64,000 bases of DNA from Bacteroides sp. (GCA_021202275.1 JAJQDI010000009.1:310001-374000), one strand, 5' to 3'. Counted from the stretch's first letter, positions 50,277-60,055 are shown. Program-made: numbers and translations. The notes: generated from the letters alone by a model not told the origin.

Positions 50277-50778
50277 AAATTACACTTTTTTATAAAATAC
50301 AAAATTAATAAATCTCTCAAAAATCTCACATCATTCAGCAATTTATTGCACATAAAAATGAAAAATGTGTCTTTCTTCTATTAAGGTTCAGGAAGTGCAA
50401 TTAATTATATATGAATGTTCTTCGATAGACCACATCTATATGTCTTTTCAAAAAACCGGGGACAAAGATAGATTTTTTTGATTTTATCCCTACACCTACA
50501 AAAAATATTTTTTAAGTAATTTTATAAATTAACTTTCTAAAATAATCCTTTACCTGAGAGGATCATTCCCATCGAACATATTCTTGTAAAGCTATATAAT
50601 TATCCTTATTTAGTGCTTCTGAAAAGAAATCTACTTCCGGGAAAAGAGTGTGAATCCAGGATATAAAAACATATTTTAATATTTAAGAAACATATTTTAT
50701 ATTAGAAACAACTTCTCATAAATATGAAAAAGTGAATGATCAGGTATTACAGAACCAACCGGGATCTTGCGGGTACGT
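50277..50778. other. AT-rich intergenic region, nothing recognised
   Basis: About 500 bp with very high A+T near 50470-50720. No frame over 40 codons that looks coding, no strong hairpin, no repeat array. Confidence 0.45.
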
Positions 50779-51420
50779 TCAGCAGGTCTCTTCCATAAAA
50801 GACCAGGTCATTACAAAATCCGGAGAAAGATAATAAGAGATAGTAAAACGATGCTTATTTTGCGTCCGGGATTCCACAGCATCAAACTGTCCTGTTTGCA
50901 GTACTTGAAAAGGAGAGATCCTCAGATGTTCTGCAAAATCAACCCCATTGGTGTCGAGGCATTTAAACATGACTTCCTTGGCAGACCAATGCAGAAGCAG
51001 GCTCCAGATATCCGTCTCCTGATACAAGGAAACGACTTCTTCTGTGTGCATAAATCTTTTGGCTATCTTACGGATACGGGTACCATATTGTTCCATATCA
51101 ATTCCGGGCCTGAAATGCCGGCTGAGCAACACAGCTACATATCCGCGTGTATGAGATATACTGATCTGCCAGGAACCATCATTCAGATAGGGTCTGCCGC
51201 TGGGATAATAACGTATGTGCGTATGTTCATCTGTCAGTACAGACAATAGTACCCTCACAGCCAGCCACTCTGTTTTCCGATGTGCAGAATGTATCCTGGC
51301 AATCTGTTCTTCATAGACAGGGGTTCGGGGAAGTAAAGAAAATAGTTCCTCCAGGGTCTCTTCTATTTTCCATACCCCCAGACAATAGTCCTCCCCTTCC
51401 TGTTTCAACCAAAGTCCCAT
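50779..51420 (-). CDS. 4'-phosphopantetheinyl transferase (Sfp-type)
   Basis: 213 residues. Transfers phosphopantetheine from CoA to acyl or peptidyl carrier proteins. The Mg-binding motif GIDMEQYGTRIRKIAKRF and the WSAKEVMFKCL motif are both present, and the SISHTRGYVAVLL segment carries the conserved Ser-His. It precedes no obvious synthase gene and sits downstream of gldE on the same strand (62 bp), as often seen in this phylum. Confidence 0.92.
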   Translation of the reverse strand: MGLWLKQEGEDYCLGVWKIEETLEELFSLLPRTPVYEEQIARIHSAHRKTEWLAVRVLLSVLTDEHTHIRYYPSGRPYLNDGSWQISISHTRGYVAVLLSRHFRPGIDMEQYGTRIRKIAKRFMHTEEVVSLYQETDIWSLLLHWSAKEVMFKCLDTNGVDFAEHLRISPFQVLQTGQFDAVESRTQNKHRFTISYYLSPDFVMTWSFMEETC

Positions 51421-51482
51421 ACGATCAGGAAAACAGCCAGATAAGCAGAAGGAGAATACCCACGAATCCTCCCATAAAAAGA

Positions 51483-52826
51483 CTATATGTCTGTGGGTAC
51501 CTGAGGCTCATGAATGGTAAATTTTACTTTTAAGATCCGTCGGTTATTCATTTCCAGAACCTCAAACTCATACTCTTTATAAGTGACGATCTCATGGAGT
51601 TGAGGGAACTCACCCTTGATCTCCAATAACAACCCGGCCACCGTATCCGCATCGCCATCTATGTCTTCAAAATCCTCTTCGTTCACAGAAGTGGTGCGAT
51701 AGAAATCGGTCAACTGGGTTTTCGCTTCAAAGATCCAGGTATGATCATTGATCATTACATAGCTACGCTCCTCTTCGTCATATTCGTCCTGGATATCACC
51801 TACGATCTCTTCGATGATATCTTCCATGGTCACTATCCCCGAAGTACCCCCAAACTCATCTACCACAATAGCAATATGGATCCGGTTGGCCTGAAAATCC
51901 TTCAGAAGATCATCTATCATTTTCGTTTCAGGGACAAAATAAGCAGGACGTATCAGAGATTGCCAGCGAAAATGCTCTCCTTTGGTCAGGTGTGGAAGAA
52001 GATCTTTTATATACAATACTCCTTTTACATTATCACTGGTCCCGGCATACACGGGAATACGGGAATACGCATTTTCTACAATACACCGGATCACGTCTTT
52101 AAAGGAGGTACGTATATCCAGGTCCACTACATCCAGGCGTGAGGTCATCACCTCTTTTACAGTCTCATCGCCAAAACGGACAATGCCTTCCAGGATACGA
52201 TTCTCTTCAGCTATCTGCGTTTTATCCGTCAGTTCCAGAGCCTGCGACAACTCATTGACAGATATATTATGATTTTTCTTGGAAAAATGCTTGTTTACAA
52301 AACTTGTCGACCGCATCAGCAGAGAGGCCAACGGATAGAATACCGACTGGAAGGCACCAATGGCAGGCGCCGCGAAACGACAGAAAGCCAATGTATGTTG
52401 TGCCGAATAGATCTTAGGCATGATCTCTCCGAATAGCAGCAACAGAAAAGTAAGGCTGACTGTCAGGATCAGGAATTCGGCCACGGGCGAATGGAACTGA
52501 AACACTCTCATAAAAAAGAAATTACAGAGCATAATAATCGTTACATTCACAAAATTATTGGTGATGAGAATGGTGGCCAGCAAGCGTTCGGAATTTCCCA
52601 GCAGACTACTTATTTTTTTATCCGCGGGATGTTCTTCATCTTCTATCTTGCTGCGATCCAGAGGAGAAAGAGAAAAAAAGGCTATTTCTGAAGCTGAAGC
52701 AAAACCAGAAACAAACAGCAGCAAACCAGCCAACAGTATGGCAACAATTGCCGACAGACCAGGTGTTACAAAAGTAAATCCGTCAAAAAACTCCCCCAGG
52801 GGGCGTAAATAATCGTCTGAGTCCAA
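51483..52826 (-). CDS. gldE: GldE-like CNNM/CBS/CorC-HlyC transporter-associated protein
   Basis: 447 residues. Four N-terminal membrane segments (for example SAIVAILLAGLLLFVSGFAS), the CNNM domain, a CBS pair (ENAYSRIPVYAGTSDNVKGV and IHIAIVVDEFGGTSGIVTME), and a C-terminal CorC/HlyC domain (TVAGLLLEIKGEFPQLHEIV). GldE is named for gliding motility in Flavobacteria; non-gliding Bacteroidales keep it in the same ssb-gldE-PPTase order. A role in Mg or Co transport is possible for the fold. Confidence 0.93.
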   Translation of the reverse strand: MDSDDYLRPLGEFFDGFTFVTPGLSAIVAILLAGLLLFVSGFASASEIAFFSLSPLDRSKIEDEEHPADKKISSLLGNSERLLATILITNNFVNVTIIMLCNFFFMRVFQFHSPVAEFLILTVSLTFLLLLFGEIMPKIYSAQHTLAFCRFAAPAIGAFQSVFYPLASLLMRSTSFVNKHFSKKNHNISVNELSQALELTDKTQIAEENRILEGIVRFGDETVKEVMTSRLDVVDLDIRTSFKDVIRCIVENAYSRIPVYAGTSDNVKGVLYIKDLLPHLTKGEHFRWQSLIRPAYFVPETKMIDDLLKDFQANRIHIAIVVDEFGGTSGIVTMEDIIEEIVGDIQDEYDEEERSYVMINDHTWIFEAKTQLTDFYRTTSVNEEDFEDIDGDADTVAGLLLEIKGEFPQLHEIVTYKEYEFEVLEMNNRRILKVKFTIHEPQVPTDI

Positions 52827-52905
52827 AGAGATTGTTTTTAGTTAAACATTTATTTCAATCAGGGATCAGTGTCCTTGTGATCCTGATCCCTGACGAAACA
52901 TTTTA

Positions 52906-53349
52906 TCAGAAAGGCAGATCGTCTGTCCCGTCATTCTGTACAGGTGCACCTGTTGCCTGAGAAGGCTGCGCAGCAGGAGCCTGAGCAGAGCCCTGTGGTC
53001 CGGGAGCCGACGTACCTCTGGGAGTAAGCATTTCCATGTTGTCCACGAAAATTTCGGTAATATACCGTTTTGCTCCGGCCCGATCATCATACGAACGGGT
53101 ACGGATCTTTCCTTCGATATATAACTTATCACCTTTATGCACATATTTTTCGGCTGTTTCCGCAAGCCCTCTCCATAGAACCAGGTTGTGCCATTCCGTA
53201 CGCTCCGGCACCTGGGTGCCATTGGGCAAAGTGTAAGCACGGTCAGAAGTAGCCAATGGGAAACTGGCCACAGCAATTCCACTATCCAGATATCTGACTT
53301 CCGGATCTTTCCCCACATTTCCCAACAAGATCACTTTATTTACTGACAT
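52906..53349 (-). CDS. ssb: Single-stranded DNA-binding protein
   Basis: 147 residues. OB fold (VNKVILLGNVGKDPEVRYLD, WHNLVLWRGLAETAEKYVHK), a Pro/Ala/Gln-rich disordered linker and the acidic tip DDLPF that binds partner proteins. Located between mutY and gldE. Confidence 0.97.
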   Translation of the reverse strand: MSVNKVILLGNVGKDPEVRYLDSGIAVASFPLATSDRAYTLPNGTQVPERTEWHNLVLWRGLAETAEKYVHKGDKLYIEGKIRTRSYDDRAGAKRYITEIFVDNMEMLTPRGTSAPGPQGSAQAPAAQPSQATGAPVQNDGTDDLPF

Positions 53350-53560
53350 ATATTTCTCCTTAATTTTTTAGTAACATTTTCCTGCCAAAAATAATCAGAA
53401 TTATTACAATATCCAAGCAATAAAACACTTTTTATAGATAAAGAAGAGGTCTTATATCTTGTCGTTTTTTATCCTTTCCGGGGAACCTCCGGAAAGGATA
53501 AAAAGCAAATGATTTCCAATGTTCTGATTGACGATTGGGTACTCTTATACACTCCTATCC

Positions 53561-53608
53561 CTGTAGCGACGCACGGTGTACACTAATGTCCGCCGTGCGT
53601 CGCTACAG
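53561..53608. repeat. Palindromic intergenic element
   Basis: A perfect 16-bp inverted repeat: CTGTAGCGACGCACGG (53561-53576) and its complement (53593-53608), with imperfect extension on both sides (GGTACT...AGTACC). It resembles REP-type palindromes of the GTAGCGACGCAC class. It lies in the 328-bp gap between ssb and mutY, followed by GTAAATCGTA words shared with the 46238-46711 region. Confidence 0.75.
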
Positions 53609-53677
53609 TCGGATAGTACCGATTGTTAGTTGATTTGTCTTTTCAGTCGTAAATCGTAGATCTGTAAATCGTAAATC

Positions 53678-54721
53678 TTACAAGTGTTTATCCATGAATT
53701 TCAGGATAAGGCGTGACAAAGCATACTCTCCGATCTCCTGTTTCCGCACTTTCCGGTAACGTTCGAAAGAGAGGGTTTGTTCCGGTAATTCTACTTTATA
53801 AAAAGAGGCATAAATGATCCGGTGAGAAAGCATATGTTTCATATCCCGGCAGAGCAGACTGATTACCGGTTTTTCTCCTTCACCGATCAGACTGGTAAAC
53901 TCCGGTAGTTGTAAAAGTCCCGCCTGATCTACGGAAGTTGTCGTTTCGATCAGAGGAAATTCAAATAGATTTTTCCATATATCGTTCCCGGTACGTTTGT
54001 GCAGGAAAGTATAGGCTCCGGCATCCACATACAAATAGTTGAAATAACGGTCTACAGTCCGGGTCTTGTGTTGTTTTACAGGCAAAGAGGCGACTTTTCC
54101 CTGTGCCAGAGCCTGGCAACTACCCGACAGCGGACAGAACAGACATTTCGGAGATGCAGGGGTACATTGCAAAGCACCGAAATCCATGATCGCCTGATTG
54201 TAGATTTCGGGCCTGCGCACATCCATCACCTTCATGGCTAGATCATAAAACAGTTTCCGGCCTTGTGTAGAGTCTATCGGAGTATCTATTCCGAAATACC
54301 TGGAAAGTACTCTGTACACATTCCCGTCTACTACCGCATACGGCATCCGGTACGCGAAAGAGCAGATTGCGGCAGCTGTATAATCCCCTACCCCTTTCAA
54401 TGCTCTCACTTCCGCATAGGTGGTAGGGAATACTCCGTTCATGCTACGGGCCGCCGCATGCAGATTACGCGCCCGGGAATAATATCCCAATCCTTCCCAG
54501 TATTTCATCACCTCTTCCTCCTGCGCGGCAGCCAATGTAGCGACATCCGGAAAACGACTGATGAATCGTTGAAAGTAGTTGTATCCCTGGGCTACGCGGG
54601 TCTGTTGCAAAATGATCTCGGAAATCCATATCAGGTAAGGGTCATTGGTGTTCCGCCAGGGTAGCTCGCGCCCGAACTCACGGTACCAATCTATAATAGT
54701 CTCGCTAAAATTATTGCTCAT
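53678..54721 (-). CDS. mutY: A/G-specific adenine glycosylase
   Basis: 347 residues. Removes adenine mispaired with 8-oxoguanine. N-terminal HhH-GPD domain with catalytic Glu in WISEIILQQTRV, hairpin LKGVGDYTAAAICSF and catalytic Asp in AVVDGNVYRVL. The [4Fe-4S] ligands are in the C-x6-C-x2-C-x5-C pattern CTPASPKCLFCPLSGSC. The C-terminal NUDIX-like domain recognises 8-oxoG. Divergent from hup, as is usual in Bacteroidales. Confidence 0.97.
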   Translation of the reverse strand: MSNNFSETIIDWYREFGRELPWRNTNDPYLIWISEIILQQTRVAQGYNYFQRFISRFPDVATLAAAQEEEVMKYWEGLGYYSRARNLHAAARSMNGVFPTTYAEVRALKGVGDYTAAAICSFAYRMPYAVVDGNVYRVLSRYFGIDTPIDSTQGRKLFYDLAMKVMDVRRPEIYNQAIMDFGALQCTPASPKCLFCPLSGSCQALAQGKVASLPVKQHKTRTVDRYFNYLYVDAGAYTFLHKRTGNDIWKNLFEFPLIETTTSVDQAGLLQLPEFTSLIGEGEKPVISLLCRDMKHMLSHRIIYASFYKVELPEQTLSFERYRKVRKQEIGEYALSRLILKFMDKHL

Positions 54722-54900
54722 ATATCTTATTTTTCACTTACAAAGATACTAAATTCCCTCCAATACCTTATTTATAAAAAGGACAGGAATCATTTTTTTA
54801 GAAAATAGTTCTGAATATATTTTTTTTGAACACGAAAAACCTATATATTTGCAGTCCAAAAAATTAGATGAATTTAGTAATAATATTTTTTTAAGAAAAG

Positions 54901-55176
54901 ATGACTAAAGCAGATATTGTAAACGAAATTACAAAAAACACCGGAATTGATAAGAACACAGTACTTACAACTGTTGAGGCGTTTATGGAAGTAGTCAAGG
55001 GCTCTCTGGCAAAAGATGAGAACGTATACCTCCGTGGGTTCGGTAGCTTCATTGTTAAGAAAAGAGCACAGAAAACTGCTCGTAATATTTCAAAGAACAC
55101 TACCATCATCATTCCGGAGCATAACATTCCGGCTTTCAAACCCGCGAAGACATTCATCGTTGCTGTTAAAAAGTAA
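54901..55176 (+). CDS. hup: HU family DNA-binding protein
   Basis: 91 residues. Histone-like dimer that bends DNA. TKADIVNEITKNTGIDKNTV start, the central GFGSFIVKKRAQKTARNISK and the DNA-binding arm IIPEHNIPAFKPAKTF. A TATATTTG -7 element at 54844-54851 lies 50 bp upstream. The 30-residue basic protein follows 29 bp after its stop. Confidence 0.97.
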   Translation: MTKADIVNEITKNTGIDKNTVLTTVEAFMEVVKGSLAKDENVYLRGFGSFIVKKRAQKTARNISKNTTIIIPEHNIPAFKPAKTFIVAVKK

Positions 55177-55205
55177 TCCAGTATTAATTCTATAAATTGT
55201 AAGCT

Positions 55206-55298
55206 ATGCCAAGCGGAAAAAAAAGAAAAAGACATAAAATGTCTACGCATAAGCGGAAAAAAAGACTAAGAAAGAACAGACATAAAAACAAAAAGTGA
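55206..55298 (+). CDS. 30-residue basic ribosomal-type protein (AURKAIP1/COX24 domain, bL38-like)
   Basis: The 30-residue product, MPSGKKRKRHKMSTHKRKKR followed by ten more mostly basic residues, is almost entirely Lys, Arg and His. Short proteins of this type are annotated in Bacteroidetes as AURKAIP1/COX24-domain proteins and, to my recollection, one was seen as an extra ribosomal protein (bL38) in a Flavobacterium ribosome structure. Position directly after hup and before rng is typical. The gene is below most length cut-offs. It has its own strong terminator downstream. Confidence 0.82.
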   Translation: MPSGKKRKRHKMSTHKRKKRLRKNRHKNKK

Positions 55299-55318
55299 TT
55301 TTTTTAGTCTGACAGACA

Positions 55319-55372
55319 GAAACAAAGAACAAACTTGCCAAGAATTTTTCTTGCAGGTTTGTTCTTTGTTTA
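55319..55372 (+). terminator. Terminator of the hup operon
   Basis: A long stem: AAACAAAGAACAAACTTGC pairs with GCAGGTTTGTTCTTTGTTT (one mismatch region near the loop AATTTTT). Confidence 0.88.
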
Positions 55373-55774
55373 GAACCTGTTTCCATTCTGTTCACCTCTT
55401 CATCGGAATCTGTTCCGGCCCGATCGATTTCTTTGTATGGTACCGGACTATCTGAGCCATAGAGAAACAAACCGGCAGAGACAGTATCCGTAAAAAAGGG
55501 AAAAGCCCTGTGATCAGGGATCATAGCGGAACGTTTGGACCGGCTCTAATGTACATAAGGAACCCAACACTCTGGAAAGGACTTTTTGATTTTTTTTGGG
55601 ATGATTATCTGCCAGGTTATATGTGGCTGTATAGAAAATAATTTTCCGGTAAAGCAAACCCGTGTATCCGTATCTTTGTTGTAATACCGTCCCTTCGGAT
55701 AGTATCCCATTCTGAAAAGGTTCTTTCACTCACAGAATGTTTATTTTGGAACTTTAAATAATAAAGAAATCATT
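55373..55774 (+). promoter_or_regulatory. Upstream region of rng with -7 element
   Basis: 400 bp without genes. TATCTTTG at 55671-55678 is a good -7 box, giving a leader of about 90 nt before the GTG start of rng. Nothing else recognised. Confidence 0.5.
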
Positions 55775-57349
55775 GTGACAAGCGAATTAGTAGTAGATGT
55801 ACAGCCCAAGGAGGTATCTATCGCGCTATTGGAAGACAAAAGCTTAGTAGAACTTCAAAGGGAAGGCAGAAGTATCTCCTTTTCCGTGGGCAACATGTAT
55901 TTGGGTCGTATCAAGAAACTGATGCCCGGACTGAATGCATGTTTTGTGGATGTCGGTTACGAGAAAGACGCTTTTCTTCATTATTTAGACCTGGGTCCTC
56001 ATTTTAACTCCATTGAAAAGTATGTAAAGCAGACTTTAAGCGACAAAAAGAAACTCCCCTCTGTCAGTAAAGCAACCATGCTTCCCGACCTGGAAAAGAA
56101 CGGAACTATTTCCTCGGCAGTAAAGGTCGGACAAGAGGTATTGGTGCAGATCGTAAAAGAGCCCATATCCACCAAAGGGCCACGTCTTACGGCAGAGATA
56201 TCATTCGCGGGAAGGTACCTGGTACTTATTCCCTTCAGTGATAAAGTCTCTGTCTCACAAAAAATTAAATCGGGAGAAGAACGTGCCCGTCTGAAGCAAC
56301 TGTTGATGAGTATCAAGCCGAAGAATTTCGGAGTGATCGTGCGTACAGTGGCCGAAGACAAACGCGTAGCGGAACTCGACGGGGAACTTAAAGTCCTGGT
56401 CAAACACTGGGAAGAGACCATTGCCAAAGCACAGAAAGCAAAAAAACTGCCTGCGCTCATCTATGAAGAGACAAGCCGGGCTGTAGCATTGTTACGTGAT
56501 CTGTTTAATCCCTCTTTCGAACACATCTATGTGAACGATCAGACGGTATACAACGAGATCAGAGACTATGTTACACTCATTGCTCCTGACCGCGCAAAGA
56601 TCGTAAAACATTACACGGGTCAACTTCCTATCTATGACAATTTCGGTATCACCAAACAGATCAAATCTTCCTTTGGGAAGACCGTATCTTACAAAAGCGG
56701 AGCGTATCTGATCATTGAACATACGGAAGCACTGCACGTTATAGACGTAAACAGCGGCAACCGTATCAAAAATGCCAACGGTCAGGAAGCCAATGCCCTG
56801 GAGGTCAATCTGGGAGCAGCAGATGAACTGGCCCGCCAACTCCGGTTGAGAGATATGGGAGGGATCATCGTGATCGATTTCATCGATATAAATCAGGCCG
56901 AAAACCGACAGAAACTTTACGAACGCATGTGTGCCAATATGCAGAAAGACCGGGCAAGACACAACATTCTGCCACTCAGCAAATTCGGGCTGATGCAGAT
57001 CACCCGCCAGCGTGTACGTCCGGCCATGGACGTCGATACGGCAGAAGCGTGTCCGACCTGTTTTGGTAAAGGCTCCATCAAACCATCCATCCTTTTCACA
57101 GATACTCTGGAGAATAAAATAGACTATCTGGTCAATAATTTGAAGATAAAGAATTTCTCACTCCACATCCATCCGTACGTAGCTGCATACGTCAATCAGG
57201 GACTATTCTCTCTGAAACGCAAATGGCAGTTGAAATACGGATTTGGAGTTAAGATCGTCCCTAATCAGAAACTTGCCTTTCTGGAATATGAATTCTACGA
57301 TACACAAGGCGAAGAGATCGATATGAAGGAAGAGATCGAGATCAAATAA
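55775..57349 (+). CDS. rng: Ribonuclease G (RNase E/G family)
   Basis: 524 residues from a GTG start. Single-strand endoribonuclease for rRNA and mRNA processing. N-terminal S1-like domain (GNMYLGRIKKLMPGLNACFV, DVGYEKDAFLHY), catalytic Asp in ALHVIDVNSGNR and in GGIIVIDFIDINQAENRQK, and the Zn-link CPTCFGKG near the C-terminus. The start is fixed by the family N-terminus MTSELVVDVQPKEVSIALLE. hup-rng synteny is standard in the order. Confidence 0.97.
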   Translation: MTSELVVDVQPKEVSIALLEDKSLVELQREGRSISFSVGNMYLGRIKKLMPGLNACFVDVGYEKDAFLHYLDLGPHFNSIEKYVKQTLSDKKKLPSVSKATMLPDLEKNGTISSAVKVGQEVLVQIVKEPISTKGPRLTAEISFAGRYLVLIPFSDKVSVSQKIKSGEERARLKQLLMSIKPKNFGVIVRTVAEDKRVAELDGELKVLVKHWEETIAKAQKAKKLPALIYEETSRAVALLRDLFNPSFEHIYVNDQTVYNEIRDYVTLIAPDRAKIVKHYTGQLPIYDNFGITKQIKSSFGKTVSYKSGAYLIIEHTEALHVIDVNSGNRIKNANGQEANALEVNLGAADELARQLRLRDMGGIIVIDFIDINQAENRQKLYERMCANMQKDRARHNILPLSKFGLMQITRQRVRPAMDVDTAEACPTCFGKGSIKPSILFTDTLENKIDYLVNNLKIKNFSLHIHPYVAAYVNQGLFSLKRKWQLKYGFGVKIVPNQKLAFLEYEFYDTQGEEIDMKEEIEIK

Positions 57350-57351
57350 AA

Positions 57352-57390
57352 AGAAGGCTGTTTTCGGAATGAAAACAACCTTCTCTGATT
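57352..57390 (+). terminator. Terminator of rng
   Basis: AGAAGGCTGTTTTC (57352-57365) pairs with GAAAACAACCTTCT (57371-57384) with one mismatch around GGAAT. Weak T tract. Confidence 0.75.
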
Positions 57391-57723
57391 TTACTCAAAA
57401 AACAACTTTTACAGAGCTATCCGAACACATTGGACAAGTACGATAAGAAAGATAACGACGCAAACAACAGCCTGTAAAAGACCAGACAAACATACAGGAT
57501 ATTTTTGTATACGAACAGACCCATTCATTACCAAAAATGGTCAAATAGACGGAATATGATTCACCGGGAACAAATAGTTTATCTATATTTGCAGCATACA
57601 TGAGGCGATCGGGAGAAAGTTTCAACTGAATTTGATCGCATTTGGTTTTCACTATATTCCCAGTATAAGGGATGCGCCCCGGCATAACCGAATAAACATT
57701 GCTCCGCATTCGAATTTTACTGT
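57391..57723 (+). promoter_or_regulatory. Upstream region of the AraC regulator
   Basis: 333 bp. TATATTTG at 57594-57601 is the best -7 element. A minus-strand frame here is judged spurious. Nothing else recognised. Confidence 0.4.
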
Positions 57724-58614
57724 ATGTATTTGATAAACAAAAAGATTATGAACAAACAAGGCGTACCCAATGTGACACTTCCTTATCCTTTTATTGTGGT
57801 TTCCGGCGCAGATAACATTCCCCATGAAAACGACTCTTATCCGCACCGTTGGGATGCCGGAGCTTTTATCTTCTGCACCCGGGGTCAACTATCTTTCATG
57901 GTCAATCTGACAGATTATAGCATGAAAACCGGAGACCTGATGACTATCCTTCCGGGAAGTATCATTCAGTTCAGAGAGAGATCCGCCGATTGTCAGTGTT
58001 TCCTGATCCTGTTCCAGCGAGACTTTATCAAAGGTATACATGTATTCCAATCGATGCTCCCTTTGCTTTCCAAGATCATTGAGATCCCACTGACATCTCT
58101 TCACAGTAAGGAACAGGAGTTTTTACACAACTACTGTATGTTCCTGCAAGACATTCATCACAACGAGTTCAGCAAACAACATCCCGATATCCAGGAAAGT
58201 CTGCTGGTTTCTGTCTTCCACACAGTAAATGCCGTCTATCAGAAACATCAGATAGAGAAAGAAGACAGAAAACATCCCAGATCGGAAGAGATCTTCCGAA
58301 AATTCATACACCTGGTCCTGGATCACTACAAAGAGCAACGCCACGTCGGATTCTATGCGGATAAATTGTGCATCACCAGCAAGCACCTGATGGATACGGT
58401 AAAGAAGGTCAGCGGAAAACAAGTGCTCGAGATCATCACCCGGGCAGTGATCTTAGATGCGCAGGTACAGCTTCACTCTACCCGGCTTTCTATACAGGAG
58501 ATCAGCGACAACCTGCATTTTCCCAATGCCTCTTTTTTCGGAAAGTATTTCAAAAGGAACGTAGGAGTCAGTCCAATGGTCTACCGCAAAGAGCTTGCTA
58601 AAACAAGAGTATAA
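57724..58614 (+). CDS. AraC family transcriptional regulator
   Basis: 296 residues, or 288 from the second Met at 57748 (MNKQGVPNVTLPYPF), which fits the family better. Cupin-like sensor domain (DAGAFIFCTRGQLSFMVNLT, MKTGDLMTILPGS) and C-terminal HTH pair with FYADKLCITSKHLMDTVKKV and SIQEISDNLHFPNASFFGKY. It neighbours the inositol-lipid type operon but is separated from it by the repeat array and lies on the other strand. Targets unknown. Confidence 0.92.
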   Translation: MYLINKKIMNKQGVPNVTLPYPFIVVSGADNIPHENDSYPHRWDAGAFIFCTRGQLSFMVNLTDYSMKTGDLMTILPGSIIQFRERSADCQCFLILFQRDFIKGIHVFQSMLPLLSKIIEIPLTSLHSKEQEFLHNYCMFLQDIHHNEFSKQHPDIQESLLVSVFHTVNAVYQKHQIEKEDRKHPRSEEIFRKFIHLVLDHYKEQRHVGFYADKLCITSKHLMDTVKKVSGKQVLEIITRAVILDAQVQLHSTRLSIQEISDNLHFPNASFFGKYFKRNVGVSPMVYRKELAKTRV

Positions 58615-58989
58615 ATTACGGAATTTTTCTCTTTACTGTGAATCCCATCCTGATTTAATCCGGTAGCATTCTGACAATCTGTCAAAATTGACATTCTGTT
58701 ATCTGAATGCATTCTGAGTGGCTTATTTCGGATCAGATCAAAAGCTGATCCATCAAAACGGATCCCTGAGCATTTATCCCCAGACAAAATATCACTATTA
58801 CATCCAGAGATACATTACTTTATATTCGTCCAGGAGCTACTATACGATCTGAAAATAACCCAATCGCTTCTTTGACGATTATTTTGTTACTTTCACACTT
58901 CTCATGAAATAAAGACTAATAAACAGTGAATTTCCATTTTTTTCAACAAATTAGGATCTACCTCCGGATCCAAACATCTACTTTCCTGA

Positions 58990-59094
58990 GTTTGCACCTG
59001 GCAAATGACCCGTTTGCACGGTCCAAACAGTTGGTTTGCACCTACGTAACCGACTAGTTGGACCGTGCAAACCCATAAAAAGAACCGTGCAAAC
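58990..59094. repeat. 22-bp-period repeat array, symmetric
   Basis: GTTTGCAC begins at 58990, 59012 and 59034 (22 bp apart). The reverse complement GTGCAAAC begins at 59065 and 59087 (22 bp apart). A perfect 15-bp inverted repeat (59012-59026 with 59058-59072) links the two halves. The rest of the 657-bp intergenic region 58615-59271 has looser CATTCTG copies at 58667, 58692 and 58710 and no gene. Confidence 0.8.
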
Positions 59095-59271
59095 AGAAGA
59101 AATGCTGAGATTATAAGATAAAATCGTGCCGGAGCATCAGAAATGGTCCATATGCCAGTTAGCAAAAACAGAGAAATTACATTATTTTGCTATTTATATC
59201 AGCTTTTTAATATCTAAATGATACACGGCATTTGTTTCGGTCCGGATTGCTTTTCTATCTTCCGGATTCCT

Positions 59272-59981
59272 TTATAAAAGCAGCAGCAGTTCATTTAAAG
59301 ATGAAATGCGCGTGACACGATCTTCTTCAGGTTCCAACCGATGCGTACCATGGATCACCTGACAACCCAATTCCAGGGCAGGCCGGATATCGTTCTTCAT
59401 AGAATCTCCGATCACAACCACTTCGTCGGGTTCATACCCACTCTCTTCCAGTGCAATCTTCCACAAAGCCGGATCGGGTTTACGAATACCCACAACCGTG
59501 GAATCTATCAAGGAAAGGAAATAAGGAGCAAACCCCATTTCATGGACCACATACCGCAGATTTCCATAGTAATTAGAGACCAGTACCAAAGAGTAACGAT
59601 CGGCCAGGTCACGGATCACCGGAAAAGTCGATGCAATGGAATGTTCGGAAAAATAAACAGCCAGGCGTGCCGCTTCCGGAGCCAGCGACTCTATATCCGC
59701 AACCGATCCCGGAAAAGTACCACTGTTCTTCAGGTGCTCCAGCTGCCAGCGGGTTTTGATACGTTGGGTCTCCGTCAGCGAAGTATCTGCATGTACCGGG
59801 TGTTCACTTTCCATGCGCTGCTCGGTAGAGACATATGCCGGACGAAAACTCCCGGCCGTGAGTTCCAGACCTAATTTTTCCGTATAGATCTGCAGATAAA
59901 CATCCATCCAATGGATAAAAGGGGTATCCAACGTACCTCCATAATCGAAAAAAGGGCTTTCACCCGATCTGTCTGAATCAT
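59272..59981 (-). CDS. HAD-superfamily hydrolase, frameshifted near the start
   Basis: Restored length is 236 residues. Motif I reads FFDYGGTLDT (Asp13 nucleophile; the usual second Asp is Gly), motif II VLVSNYYGN, motif III Lys in GIRKPDP, motif IV VIGDSMKNDIRPA. A cap domain lies between I and II. The given sequence only allows a GTG start at 60027 with an unusual N-terminus; one more base in the A6 run at 59948-59953 joins the ATG at 59981 and yields the normal MIQTDRVKALFF start. Last gene of the inositol-lipid type operon; it may dephosphorylate an intermediate, but the missing second Asp makes a true phosphatase role uncertain. Confidence 0.85.
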
Positions 59982-60055
59982 AAGATCTGATTTTTTTACC
60001 AGTTTGTATCCATACGAATATCCTCACGGATATCCGTTATTCCGGTTCCGGGAAT

